Assembly (NCBI GenBank): GCA_964601205.1
Contig: CAZRML010000020.1
Coordinates: 62,001 to 126,000, forward strand
From: JAQVEM01 sp964601205
Lineage (GTDB): Bacteria > Actinomycetota > Humimicrobiia > Humimicrobiales > Humimicrobiaceae
Reading direction: 5' to 3'
Length of the DNA stretch: 64,000 nt
The number at the start of each line of letters is the position of its first letter. The first letter of the stretch is position 1. The position numbers and the translations under genes are program-made. The notes under the pieces were generated by a model. That model did no database searches and was not told the origin of the DNA. It was given only the letters and a program-made list of their open reading frames with translations. Shown in pieces: positions 34,373 through 42,914 of this stretch.

Positions 34373-34969
34373 CTATAGCAGTCCCGCATAGTGTAAAATA
34401 ATCCCTGTAGCGCCTGCTCCCAGGATAACTAAAATTGGGTGTATTCTGGATAAGAGCAGCGCGGCAAGGCTCAGAGCGGAAATTATTATGGTAACCGGGT
34501 CAAGGATTTCCAGGAAATAGCCAGACGGGCTTACATCTAATAAATCTTTTATTGCTTTTCCTTCTCTTAAAAAAGTGTTGCCGGCTACGAATAAAGTCGC
34601 CTGTATAATCAGTGCCAGCACCACAGGTTTTATTGCACAAATAACTTGTTTTATGATTATATGGTTCCGGAACTTTGTAAAATAATGGTAAACAGTCAGA
34701 ATTATGATAAGTGACGGCATAACCACTCCTGTGGTTGCTATAAGTCCACCGGGAATGCCTCCTATTTTATAGCCTATGAAGGTAGCGGTGTTTATGGCAA
34801 TTGGGCCCGGGGTCATTTCCGAAATTGATATTATGTCTACAAATTCTCTGCCTGTTAGCCATCCGTTTGAGATTATCTCCCTTTCAATCAGGGGTATCAT
34901 ACCGTATCCTCCGCCAAAGGAGAACAGCCCTATTTTTAAGAAAGTAACGAATAGATTTAAGTAAATCAT
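34373..34969 (-). CDS. Chromate transporter, half-size subunit 2
   Basis: A 198-residue membrane protein with about six hydrophobic segments and the CHR signature FSFGGGYGMIPLIEREI (residues 17-33). Short CHR proteins occur as adjacent pairs that together make one CHR transporter, exporting chromate or taking up related oxyanions. Its ATG overlaps the stop of the partner by four bases. Substrate is not certain; many CHR proteins have no proven chromate role. Confidence 0.9.
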   Translation of the reverse strand: MIYLNLFVTFLKIGLFSFGGGYGMIPLIEREIISNGWLTGREFVDIISISEMTPGPIAINTATFIGYKIGGIPGGLIATTGVVMPSLIIILTVYHYFTKFRNHIIIKQVICAIKPVVLALIIQATLFVAGNTFLREGKAIKDLLDVSPSGYFLEILDPVTIIISALSLAALLLSRIHPILVILGAGATGIILHYAGLL

Positions 34970-35517
34970 TTTTGTTTTGTTCTAATAGTCCTTAATAAAT
35001 AAATTGTCAGACCCAGTACGATTCCGATAATAATAACATAAATGGGGTGCAGATCTGTTATCAGAAGCAGAACAAGAGCCAGAATAGTTATAAGAGCACT
35101 TATCCTGTCCCTGATACAGGTTTTACCTACCCTGACTGCTGTAAAGATTAACAGGCCCACTACCGCAGAACTTATGGCGCTGAAGGCTGCCTGTACCACA
35201 CCAATAGTTCTAAAATATAGGAATAGCTTTGCCACCATGATAATGATGAAAAAAGATGGAATTGTTACGCCGAGCAGGGAAAATAAAGCTCCGGAGTAGC
35301 CTCCAATCTTCCGGCCAATAAATATTGATGAATTTATGGCCACGGCACCGGGGAACGACTGGGAGATAGTTAAAATATCTATCATCTCATCCTGTGAAAT
35401 CCAGCCTTTTTTATTTACTATTTCCCGTTCAATTAAGGGGATCATTGCAAACCCCCCTCCAAAGGTAAAGCTTCCTATTTTAAAAAAAGTCCAGAATAGC
35501 AGTAATCTCTTCTTCAT
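34966..35517 (-). CDS. Chromate transporter, half-size subunit 1
   Basis: A 183-residue CHR-family membrane protein, paralogous to its neighbour, with FTFGGGFAMIPLIEREI near the N-terminus. It is transcribed first; the overlap ATGA with the second subunit shows tight coupling. The pair sits between rpmA and obgE on the opposite strand, an insertion into a usually unbroken block. A promoter must lie in the 240-base gap shared with the dehydrogenase pair. Confidence 0.9.
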   Translation of the reverse strand: MKKRLLLFWTFFKIGSFTFGGGFAMIPLIEREIVNKKGWISQDEMIDILTISQSFPGAVAINSSIFIGRKIGGYSGALFSLLGVTIPSFFIIIMVAKLFLYFRTIGVVQAAFSAISSAVVGLLIFTAVRVGKTCIRDRISALITILALVLLLITDLHPIYVIIIGIVLGLTIYLLRTIRTKQK

Positions 35518-35677
35518 AATTCACTAATTCTATCATATATTGCATCATTATCTATAAAACTGTAAATTATTTTGTACCTGTATGGCCGGGTTCACCTTTT
35601 ACGTCCGGCACTTTATTATAAATATAAAGATTTGCCCGGAAGGGATTAATTACTTTTTAGACCCGGTGCTTTAATGC

Positions 35678-35705
35678 TTGACTGTACGAATTCTTTCTGT
35701 AATAT
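35678..35705 (+). promoter_or_regulatory. Putative promoter for the dehydrogenase pair
   Basis: TTGACT (35678-35683), 16 bases, TAATAT (35700-35705), about 50 bases before the start codon at 35759. A GC-rich inverted repeat (GCCGG at 35585, CCGGC at 35605) lies further upstream, toward the transporter genes. Confidence 0.45.
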
Positions 35706-35758
35706 TTAAATAAAATATTTAATTGATAATTTTTTTAATTATTTAATGGAGATTGATT

Positions 35759-36799
35759 ATGAAAGGCAAAATGAAGGCGCAGGTATTTTATGGGCCCGGA
35801 GATGTCAGATATGAGAATATAAATATACCTGAAATAAGGAGTGATGAAGTACTGGCAAGAATAAAAAGTGCCCTTACATGTGGTTCCGACCTCAAGACCT
35901 ACAGAAGAGGTCATCCCACTATGATAGAAAAGGCTTCAGTTTTCGGGCACGAGTGGGCAGGTGATATTGTGGAAACAGGGAGCGAAGTGAATGATTTCAG
36001 CACAGGAGACAGAATAGTATCGGTAAATAGTGCCCCCTGCTATAATTGTTATTATTGCAGGCTGGGAAGATACTCGCTCTGTGAAAATCTTATTTATAAC
36101 AATGGCGCCTATGCGGAATATATAAAAGTACCCGGAGATATACTGAAAAAGAATACCTATAAAATACCCGAAGGGATAAAGTATAAGGAAGCTGCTTTGC
36201 TGGAACCGCTTTCCTGTGTGGTGCACGGCATAGAAGAGTCTAATATCGATATAGGTGATACTGTGGTAATTAATGGAGCCGGGCCGATAGGATTAATGTT
36301 TGTTGCACTGGCAAGATTAAAAGGGGCAGTGGTAATATCGGTGGACTTATCGGAGGAAAGGCTGGAGTATGCAGAAAAATTTGGCGCAGACTATACTGTC
36401 AACGCCAGAGATGTTAATGACCAGGTTGGGGAAGTTAAAAAGCTAACTGAAATGGGAAGAGGAGCTGATGTCGCGATTGATGCTACGGGAGTTCCCGAAG
36501 TGTGGGAGATGACTATCCGTATGGGAAGAAAAGGAGCGCTCATTAACCTTTTTGGAGGCTGCAGGCCGGGTACCTCTATCAGTATTGATACATCACTTAT
36601 TCATTACTCCGAGCTTACCATAAAAGGAGTGTATCATCATACTCCGGAGTATGTAAAAAAGGCTTTTGATTTAATAATTTCGCGCCGCATAAATGCAGAA
36701 AGGTTTATAACTGCGGATATGCCCCTGGAGAAGCTGGTTGAGGCCCTGGAGCTGATGGGTCACCAGAAAGGAATAAAATATAATATTTTACCTGATTAA
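35759..36799 (+). CDS. Zinc-dependent medium-chain dehydrogenase 1
   Basis: A 346-residue MDR alcohol/polyol dehydrogenase. Catalytic zinc ligands are Cys41 (TCGSD) and His64-Glu65 (FGHEW); the structural zinc set is Cys94, Cys97, Cys100, Cys108 (CYNCYYCRLGRYSLC). GAGPIG is the nucleotide motif and the following VDLS favours NAD. Sorbitol, threonine and related dehydrogenases share this pattern, so the substrate is open. GGAG is seven bases before the ATG. The next gene, five bases away, is a diverged paralogue. Confidence 0.9.
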   Translation: MKGKMKAQVFYGPGDVRYENINIPEIRSDEVLARIKSALTCGSDLKTYRRGHPTMIEKASVFGHEWAGDIVETGSEVNDFSTGDRIVSVNSAPCYNCYYCRLGRYSLCENLIYNNGAYAEYIKVPGDILKKNTYKIPEGIKYKEAALLEPLSCVVHGIEESNIDIGDTVVINGAGPIGLMFVALARLKGAVVISVDLSEERLEYAEKFGADYTVNARDVNDQVGEVKKLTEMGRGADVAIDATGVPEVWEMTIRMGRKGALINLFGGCRPGTSISIDTSLIHYSELTIKGVYHHTPEYVKKAFDLIISRRINAERFITADMPLEKLVEALELMGHQKGIKYNILPD

Positions 36800-36804
36800 C
36801 AATT

Positions 36805-37821
36805 ATGAAAGCTTTATTTTGCTATGACCGGGATGACTTCCGGCTGGAGGAAATAGATAAACCTTCAATTAAAAAAGATGAGATGCTGATAGAAATGGTA
36901 TATACTGGTTTGTGCGGCTCGGATATTATAAAAATCTTTGACCCCGGGGTAAAAAAGCCTGCTGTTTTCGGGCACGAAGTTGTTGGCAGAGTGGTGGAGA
37001 CAGGAAGCAGAGTAACCGGGTTCAAACCTGGCGATATGGTGGTTGCCGCACATCATATACCCTGCAATCAATGTCATTACTGCCTGCATGGAAGTTATAC
37101 AATGTGCAGGCATTTTAAACAAACAAATATATACCCGGGCTCATTCAGCCAGTACATAAGGCTATCAGCAGAGCATATAGATTATACCACCTTTAAGATA
37201 CCCGCGGGCGCCGGCCTGCTGGAGGCAGTATTTACCGAGCCCCTTGCATGCTGTATAAGAGCCATCGATAAAGTCAATTTACTGCAGGGTGATTATTTCG
37301 CTGTGGCGGGAACAGGGGTTATGGGAATGCTGTTTATTCAGCTTATTAAACTGATGGGCGGCAGGATTATAGCCATTGACCCGGATAATAATAGACTATC
37401 CGTGGCAGCTAAAATCGGGGCAGAGTATACTATAGATCCATCAAAATGTGATACAGGGGCGAGGATTAAAGATATTACCGGTATTGGCGCCGATGTAGCG
37501 GTTATTACCGTAACAAACACCGATACTCTGGGTGGAGCGCTCGGATATTTGAGGGATGGCGGCACGTCTATTATATTTGGAGCAACGGGGAAATCAACCG
37601 GCATAGAAGTTGATTTTGAAAATGTTTATAAGAGGGAACTTACTATAGCAGGCTCTTATTCGGCTACTCCCGGGACTCTGAAAAGAGCTCACGAAATAAT
37701 AACTAAAAAAGAAATTAACCTGTCCCCTCTTATATCTGAAGTGATGCCGCTTGCCGATTTTAAAAAAGGGCTGGATTTAATGTTGCAGAAAAAAATATTT
37801 AAGGCAATTTTTAAAATTTAG
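36805..37821 (+). CDS. Zinc-dependent medium-chain dehydrogenase 2
   Basis: A 338-residue MDR enzyme with CGSD (Cys38), FGHEV and a structural zinc cluster CNQCHYCLHGSYTMC; nucleotide motif GTGVMG with AIDPD after the second strand. It resembles the preceding protein along its whole length but is well diverged, and both keep all zinc ligands, so both are probably active. Overlapping transcription and five-base spacing suggest joint action, for instance consecutive oxidations or a mixed oligomer; this is inference. Confidence 0.9.
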   Translation: MKALFCYDRDDFRLEEIDKPSIKKDEMLIEMVYTGLCGSDIIKIFDPGVKKPAVFGHEVVGRVVETGSRVTGFKPGDMVVAAHHIPCNQCHYCLHGSYTMCRHFKQTNIYPGSFSQYIRLSAEHIDYTTFKIPAGAGLLEAVFTEPLACCIRAIDKVNLLQGDYFAVAGTGVMGMLFIQLIKLMGGRIIAIDPDNNRLSVAAKIGAEYTIDPSKCDTGARIKDITGIGADVAVITVTNTDTLGGALGYLRDGGTSIIFGATGKSTGIEVDFENVYKRELTIAGSYSATPGTLKRAHEIITKKEINLSPLISEVMPLADFKKGLDLMLQKKIFKAIFKI

Positions 37822-37913
37822 ATTGTAGCAATGTATATATTGCAGGTATAAAATTGCCGGAGTATGGTTCATAAAATAATATAAGTGATAGAGTTAAAAC
37901 CTCCGGGATAAAT

Positions 37914-39221
37914 ATGTTTTTAGATGAAGCAAAAATTAATGTTAAAGCAGGAAACGGCGGAAACGGAATAGTATCGTTTTTTAAATTAAAGGGCGGTAAA
38001 AAGAAAAGAGCCAGCGGAGGAAGTGGCGGAAGGGGCGGCAATGTGGTGATAAGAGCTTACGGGAATCTCAGTACCCTGTACGGCTTCAAAAAAAAGATAC
38101 ACCATAAAGCTGAAGATGGCAGAAGCGGCCAGTCAAATAATAGAAAAGGAGAAGATGGAAGAGATTTAATAATAAAAGTTCCCCCGGGCACTATTATTAG
38201 AAATAATGAAGGGGAAATAGTCGCAGACCTCGACAGCCCGGGAAAGGAAATAGTCATTGCTGAAGGCGGTATAGGCGGAAAGGGAAATGCAGGCTTTATA
38301 TCTTCTAAGAGGAGATTTCCTGGATTTGCCGAAAAAGGGGAAAAAACAGAAGATTTCTGGATTAATCTGGAGCTGAGGCTTATTGCCGATGTATCACTGG
38401 TAGGTTATCCCAATTGCGGAAAATCCACCATAATAAGCCGTATATCAGCGGCAAGGCCGAAGATAGCGGATTATCCCTTCACAACTTTATCTCCAAACTT
38501 GGGGGTGGTATCTATAAGTGACGGGGATTTTGTAGTAGCGGATATACCGGGCCTTATTAAGGGTGCGCACAGAGGAGAGGGCCTGGGGGATAAGTTTTTA
38601 AGGCATATAACGCGTTCTGCACTGCTTGCTATAGTTCTTGACGGTGGGGAAATCTTAAATGAAGGGGAAGATATCACAGAGGATTTTGATATTTTAAGAG
38701 AAGAAATAAGGCTATATAATATGGGTCTGTACAAAAAAGACTACCTGGTTCTGGTAAATAAGATTGACTTAATAGGTGATAATGATAAGTTAAATAAAAT
38801 AAAAAAGAAACTGGAGAAAAAGAGCGGAAGAAGTGTTTTTCTAATATCGGCAATTACCGGCCGGGGGCTTGATGAGCTGGTCTGGCACCTTTATGAGAGA
38901 GTAAAAAATTACAGAGAGAAAATTTCACTTTGCCAGGATGAGAATTATCCGGAAGGTGGCGGTGTAAAGGTCTACAGGTTAGATAAAAGGCAGAGGGAAA
39001 AGAGTGAAACGGAAGTTTTGCTTAGTAATGGTGATTACGTAGTCAAAAATAAGGAGCTGGAAAAAATGGTGGCTATGACAGATGTAGAAAATGAAGAAGC
39101 CCTTGAATATTTAATGAATAAGCTAAAGAATAGAGGGATTGCAGATATTCTTAAAAAAAGGGGCGTAAAAGAAGGAGACACTGTAATTATCGGAAATCTT
39201 GTTTTTTTATTTAAGGATTAA
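37914..39221 (+). CDS. obgE: GTPase ObgE/CgtA
   Basis: A 435-residue ribosome-assembly GTPase. The glycine-rich Obg fold (AGNGGNGIVSF, GGSGGRGGNVV) leads into the G domain with GYPNCGKST (P-loop), DIPGLIKGAHRGEGLG (G3) and NKIDL (G4); a C-terminal OCT domain (VENEEALEYLMNKLKNRGI region) follows. It binds the 50S subunit and links growth to GTP and ppGpp. Normally it sits directly after rpmA; here 3.6 kb of accessory genes intervene. The ATG has only a weak upstream purine run. Confidence 0.96.
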   Translation: MFLDEAKINVKAGNGGNGIVSFFKLKGGKKKRASGGSGGRGGNVVIRAYGNLSTLYGFKKKIHHKAEDGRSGQSNNRKGEDGRDLIIKVPPGTIIRNNEGEIVADLDSPGKEIVIAEGGIGGKGNAGFISSKRRFPGFAEKGEKTEDFWINLELRLIADVSLVGYPNCGKSTIISRISAARPKIADYPFTTLSPNLGVVSISDGDFVVADIPGLIKGAHRGEGLGDKFLRHITRSALLAIVLDGGEILNEGEDITEDFDILREEIRLYNMGLYKKDYLVLVNKIDLIGDNDKLNKIKKKLEKKSGRSVFLISAITGRGLDELVWHLYERVKNYREKISLCQDENYPEGGGVKVYRLDKRQREKSETEVLLSNGDYVVKNKELEKMVAMTDVENEEALEYLMNKLKNRGIADILKKRGVKEGDTVIIGNLVFLFKD

Positions 39222-39237
39222 TTATTGCGGGTGGCGC

Positions 39238-40374
39238 ATGAAAAGTAGAATTGAATATTTAAAAAGTGTCAGTAGACTGGTGGTAAAGATAGGGTCAAGC
39301 AGCCTTACTTCTGAAAAGGGTGGGCTTGATAGAGAGGGAATCAAGAAATTCGTAGATGAAGTAAGCTCCCTTATTAAAGCAGAAAAAGAAGTGATTATTG
39401 TGACCAGCGGTGCTATTGCTGCTGGCCTTGAGAGCCTTAAGATAAAAGAAAAACCGGAAGATTTAGCTTCACTCCAGGCGGCTGCTTCAGTGGGGCAGGT
39501 TGACCTGATGAACCTGTATGGCAGCTTCTTTATAAAAAATAATATAAAAACAGGACAGATACTCCTGACCCACGAAGATACAACCAGGAGAAAGCAATAT
39601 CTTAATATAAGAAATACCATAAAGAACCTTATTGATCTGAATATTGTTCCTATTATTAATGAAAATGATAGTGTGGCGGTGGATGAAATAAAGTTTGGAG
39701 ATAATGACCGGCTGGCTGCTATGGTAGCTGTCCTGGCAGAGGCGGATACTCTGATAATTTTAACTGATATTGAAGGAATGTATGATAAAGACCCCAGGAT
39801 TTATAGTAATGCAAAGCTTCTCTCGTTTATAGATAAGATAGATAGGGATATAGAAGATGCAGCAGGAGATATAGGTTCAAATTATGGTATCGGGGGAATG
39901 AAATCCAAAATAAAAGCAGCAAGAATCTGCTCTTTTTCGGGCATAAGCACGGTTATTGCAAACAGCAAAACTGAAAATGTTTTAAACCGGGTTATTTCCG
40001 GGGATGATGTGGGAACTTTTTTCGCTCCGGGAGCTACCAGGAAAGTAAAAAGCATAAAAAAATGGATAGCGTTCGGGAAAAGGACAAAAGGCGTCATAAT
40101 AGTTGATAAAGGTGCGGAGGAAGCTATATTGAACAGGGGAAAAAGTGTCCTGGCGGCAGGGATAGTCAGGGTGGAAGGGAGATTCAATAAAGGCGATACT
40201 TTGAGAGTTTATTCAGTTGACGGAACATTGATCGCAAAAGGAATAAGTAATTTCTCAAGCGAGGATATAGAAAAAATAAAAGGCAAAAACAGGGAGAAAA
40301 TTTTATCCGGCTTTGGAGATTCTATGTGCGGGGAAGTTATTCACAGGGATTGCCTGGTAGTTTTTAATGAATAA
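39238..40374 (+). CDS. proB: Glutamate 5-kinase with PUA domain
   Basis: A 378-residue enzyme for the first step of proline synthesis. VVKIGSSSLT (residues 13-22), VTSGAIAAGLE, NENDSVAVDEIKFGDNDRLAAMVA and LTDIEGMYDKDPR are the amino-acid-kinase motifs, and the last 80 residues form a PUA domain as in E. coli ProB. The ATG at 39238 starts 16 bases after obgE. With proA next, the cell can make glutamate semialdehyde for proline. Confidence 0.96.
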   Translation: MKSRIEYLKSVSRLVVKIGSSSLTSEKGGLDREGIKKFVDEVSSLIKAEKEVIIVTSGAIAAGLESLKIKEKPEDLASLQAAASVGQVDLMNLYGSFFIKNNIKTGQILLTHEDTTRRKQYLNIRNTIKNLIDLNIVPIINENDSVAVDEIKFGDNDRLAAMVAVLAEADTLIILTDIEGMYDKDPRIYSNAKLLSFIDKIDRDIEDAAGDIGSNYGIGGMKSKIKAARICSFSGISTVIANSKTENVLNRVISGDDVGTFFAPGATRKVKSIKKWIAFGKRTKGVIIVDKGAEEAILNRGKSVLAAGIVRVEGRFNKGDTLRVYSVDGTLIAKGISNFSSEDIEKIKGKNREKILSGFGDSMCGEVIHRDCLVVFNE

Positions 40375-40424
40375 TTTCATTATCTGTTTTATGTTATAAT
40401 AAATTTAAAAAACTGGAGGAATGA

Positions 40425-41681
40425 ATGGATAGGGTTGCTGAAATAGCAAAAAGAGCCAGAGAAAGTACCGGATTTATATCTAATGCGGGAACAGATATTA
40501 AAAATAAAATACTTTATGATATTTCAGAGTATATTATTGCAGGCGTGGATGATATCGTAGAAGAAAATAAAAAAGACCTGGAAATATCCAGAAAGATGGG
40601 AATTTCGGAAAGCCTGATGGATAGGTTAAAGTTTGACAGGGAAAGAATAGAAAAAAAGGCCGAAAGCATAGATAAGGTCATTAAGTTCAATGACCCTGTG
40701 GGGGAAGTAATTTTTGGATATAATCTTGCCAATGGTTTGATTCTAAAGAATATCAGGGTTCCTCTGGGCGTTGTTGGAATAATATATGAGGCAAGACCCG
40801 AGGTAACCATTGATGCGACAATTCTGTGCCTGAAGGCAGGTAACTGCATAATCCTCAGGGGTAGTTCCCATGCTCTTAACACCAATAAAAAAATAGTGGA
40901 AATAATAGGCAAAGCCCTTAAAAAAAATAATTTTCCGGAAAGTGTCGTTCAGATTATACCATCTGCCGGGAGGGAGGATGTAGCACGGTTAATGCAGTTG
41001 AGGGAGTATATAGATGTCCTTATCCCGAGAGGCGGCAGGAGCCTGATAGAAAGTGTGGTTAAGAATTCAAGCGTACCTGTTATTGAAACCGGAATAGGAA
41101 ACTGCCATATTTATATTGATGAAATACTGCGCGGTTTGAGCAAAGATGAAATCACAGATATAATTTTAAATTCAAAAACTCAGAGGCCCAGTGTATGTAA
41201 TGCAGCCGAGAAGTTGCTGGTTCATAAAAGCGTTGCCGGTGAGATGTTGCCTTTTATACTTAAGAAGCTTGAAGATAACAATGTAAAACTTCTGGGATGT
41301 TCTGCAACAAAGAAAATTTATCCTTCTATTGAACTGGCTTCTGAGGAAGACTGGTACGAGGAGTATCTGGACTATAAAATGGCCGTCAGGGTAGTTGATG
41401 ATATCAAGCAGGCGGTGTCTCATATAAATAAATATGGTTCGCATCACACCGAATCTATAATAACATCAGGTTATGAAAGTTCCATTTATTTTACCAGTGC
41501 GGTGGACTCATCTACGGTTTTTGTTAATGCTTCAACCCGTTTTACGGATGGAGAGCAGTTTGGGCTTGGTACGGAGATGGGTATAAGTACCCAGAAACTC
41601 CACTGCCGTGGTCCCATGGGGTTGAGGGAGCTGACCACTAATAAATTCATAGTGTTTGGCAATGGCCAGGTAAGGGAGTAA
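40425..41681 (+). CDS. proA: Gamma-glutamyl phosphate reductase
   Basis: A 418-residue NADPH-dependent enzyme reducing glutamyl phosphate to the semialdehyde. The catalytic cysteine lies in QRPSVCNAAEKLL, and PLGVVGIIYEARPEVTIDA, IPRGGRSLI, VNASTRFTDGEQFGLGTEMGIS are conserved. CTGGAGG precedes the ATG. It is immediately followed by nadD. Confidence 0.97.
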   Translation: MDRVAEIAKRARESTGFISNAGTDIKNKILYDISEYIIAGVDDIVEENKKDLEISRKMGISESLMDRLKFDRERIEKKAESIDKVIKFNDPVGEVIFGYNLANGLILKNIRVPLGVVGIIYEARPEVTIDATILCLKAGNCIILRGSSHALNTNKKIVEIIGKALKKNNFPESVVQIIPSAGREDVARLMQLREYIDVLIPRGGRSLIESVVKNSSVPVIETGIGNCHIYIDEILRGLSKDEITDIILNSKTQRPSVCNAAEKLLVHKSVAGEMLPFILKKLEDNNVKLLGCSATKKIYPSIELASEEDWYEEYLDYKMAVRVVDDIKQAVSHINKYGSHHTESIITSGYESSIYFTSAVDSSTVFVNASTRFTDGEQFGLGTEMGISTQKLHCRGPMGLRELTTNKFIVFGNGQVRE

Positions 41682-41682
41682 G

Positions 41683-42318
41683 GTGGGAAAAAGTATTAAG
41701 AATTGTAAAAAAATTGGAATTATGGGGGGAACATTTAACCCAATACATCACGGGCATCTGGTTACTGCCCAGGAAGCGTTAAGTCAATTTGCACTCGATA
41801 GAGTAATTTTTATACCTACCGGAAATCCACCCCATAAAGTGGAAGACAGGTTAGCCATTGCCGAGGACAGGTATATTATGGCGGTTATTGCTACTTCTTC
41901 AAACAGTAGCTTTTTTGTATCAAGGATAGAAATAGAGAGGAAAGGTAAATCTTATACCATTGATACGGTGCGGCAGCTAAAAAAAATATACGGGAACGAC
42001 TCACAGCTCTTTTTTATAACCGGTGCGGATGCTATACTTGAAATACTTACATGGAAAGATACGGATGAGATTGTTTCACTGTGTAAATTTATTGCAGCGA
42101 CCCGGCCCGGATATAACCTTTCACGTCTTGAGGAACTAAAAAAAAGATTATTCAGAAGTAAAATAGTTACTGACAAAAGAATATTTGTAATGGAAATACC
42201 GGCTCTTTCTATTTCCTCAACCGATATAAGGAACAGGCTGAGAGATAATAGGCCAATAGATTATTTAGTGCCCGAGGGGGTAAGCAATTATATATTAAAA
42301 CATGGACTTTATAGATAA
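41683..42318 (+). CDS. nadD: Nicotinate-nucleotide adenylyltransferase
   Basis: A 211-residue nucleotidyltransferase that makes deamido-NAD. GIMGGTFNPIHHGHL holds the HxGH ATP-binding motif and ISSTDIRNRL the second ATP motif; FITGADAILEILTWK is typical. It starts at GTG 41683, one base after proA, and its end overlaps yqeK by 17 bases. Confidence 0.96.
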   Translation: MGKSIKNCKKIGIMGGTFNPIHHGHLVTAQEALSQFALDRVIFIPTGNPPHKVEDRLAIAEDRYIMAVIATSSNSSFFVSRIEIERKGKSYTIDTVRQLKKIYGNDSQLFFITGADAILEILTWKDTDEIVSLCKFIAATRPGYNLSRLEELKKRLFRSKIVTDKRIFVMEIPALSISSTDIRNRLRDNRPIDYLVPEGVSNYILKHGLYR

Positions 42319-42913
42319 ATTTGAATTAAACGGTGAGCAGAAGAAGTATCTCAAAGTAATTGATGATAAAATTAAAAAATTGATGCCTGACAATTTATAT
42401 AAGCATTCAATAAATACTCTCAGGTACGCAAATGAAATTGGTAAAAAATTTCTGCCCGGCATTGATTTATATAGCCTGAGTGTGGCATGTATTTTACATG
42501 ATTATGGTAAAATTTTTAGTTATGGGGAACTGGTCAGGATAGCAAAGGAAAATGAGCTTGAAATCAGTGATTTTGAATTAAATACCCCGCCAATTTTGCA
42601 TAGTTTTGCAGGTTCTTACCTGGTTTCAAGAGATTTTGGCATTCATGATAGTAAAATACTGAAGGCAATAAAGTTTCATACCACAGGGTATTGCAATATG
42701 AGTCTGGAGGATAAAATTTTATTTATTTCTGATAAAATTGAAAGAAGCAGAAATTATAATGGCGTGGAAGGTCTCAGGGCTATTGCTTTTAAAAATATAA
42801 ATTTATGTTTATTAGAAGTATATAAAAATACTATAATATATATTATGAACGGCAATAAATTCTTGCACCCTGATACTGCTAAAATTTGGAATAATATTTG
42901 TGGAGGTATTTAA
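42302..42913 (+). CDS. yqeK: HD-domain phosphohydrolase, YqeK family
   Basis: A 203-residue HD hydrolase. The metal site is HDYGK (residues 65-69), with further histidines in YKHSIN, ILHSFAG and KFHTTG. YqeK enzymes cleave diadenosine tetraphosphate symmetrically, and the nadD-yqeK-rsfS order is conserved. In this window an LCP-like gene is inserted between yqeK and rsfS, as in many actinomycetes. The fold is certain; activity is taken from the family. Confidence 0.92.
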   Translation: MDFIDKFELNGEQKKYLKVIDDKIKKLMPDNLYKHSINTLRYANEIGKKFLPGIDLYSLSVACILHDYGKIFSYGELVRIAKENELEISDFELNTPPILHSFAGSYLVSRDFGIHDSKILKAIKFHTTGYCNMSLEDKILFISDKIERSRNYNGVEGLRAIAFKNINLCLLEVYKNTIIYIMNGNKFLHPDTAKIWNNICGGI

Positions 42914-42914
42914 C

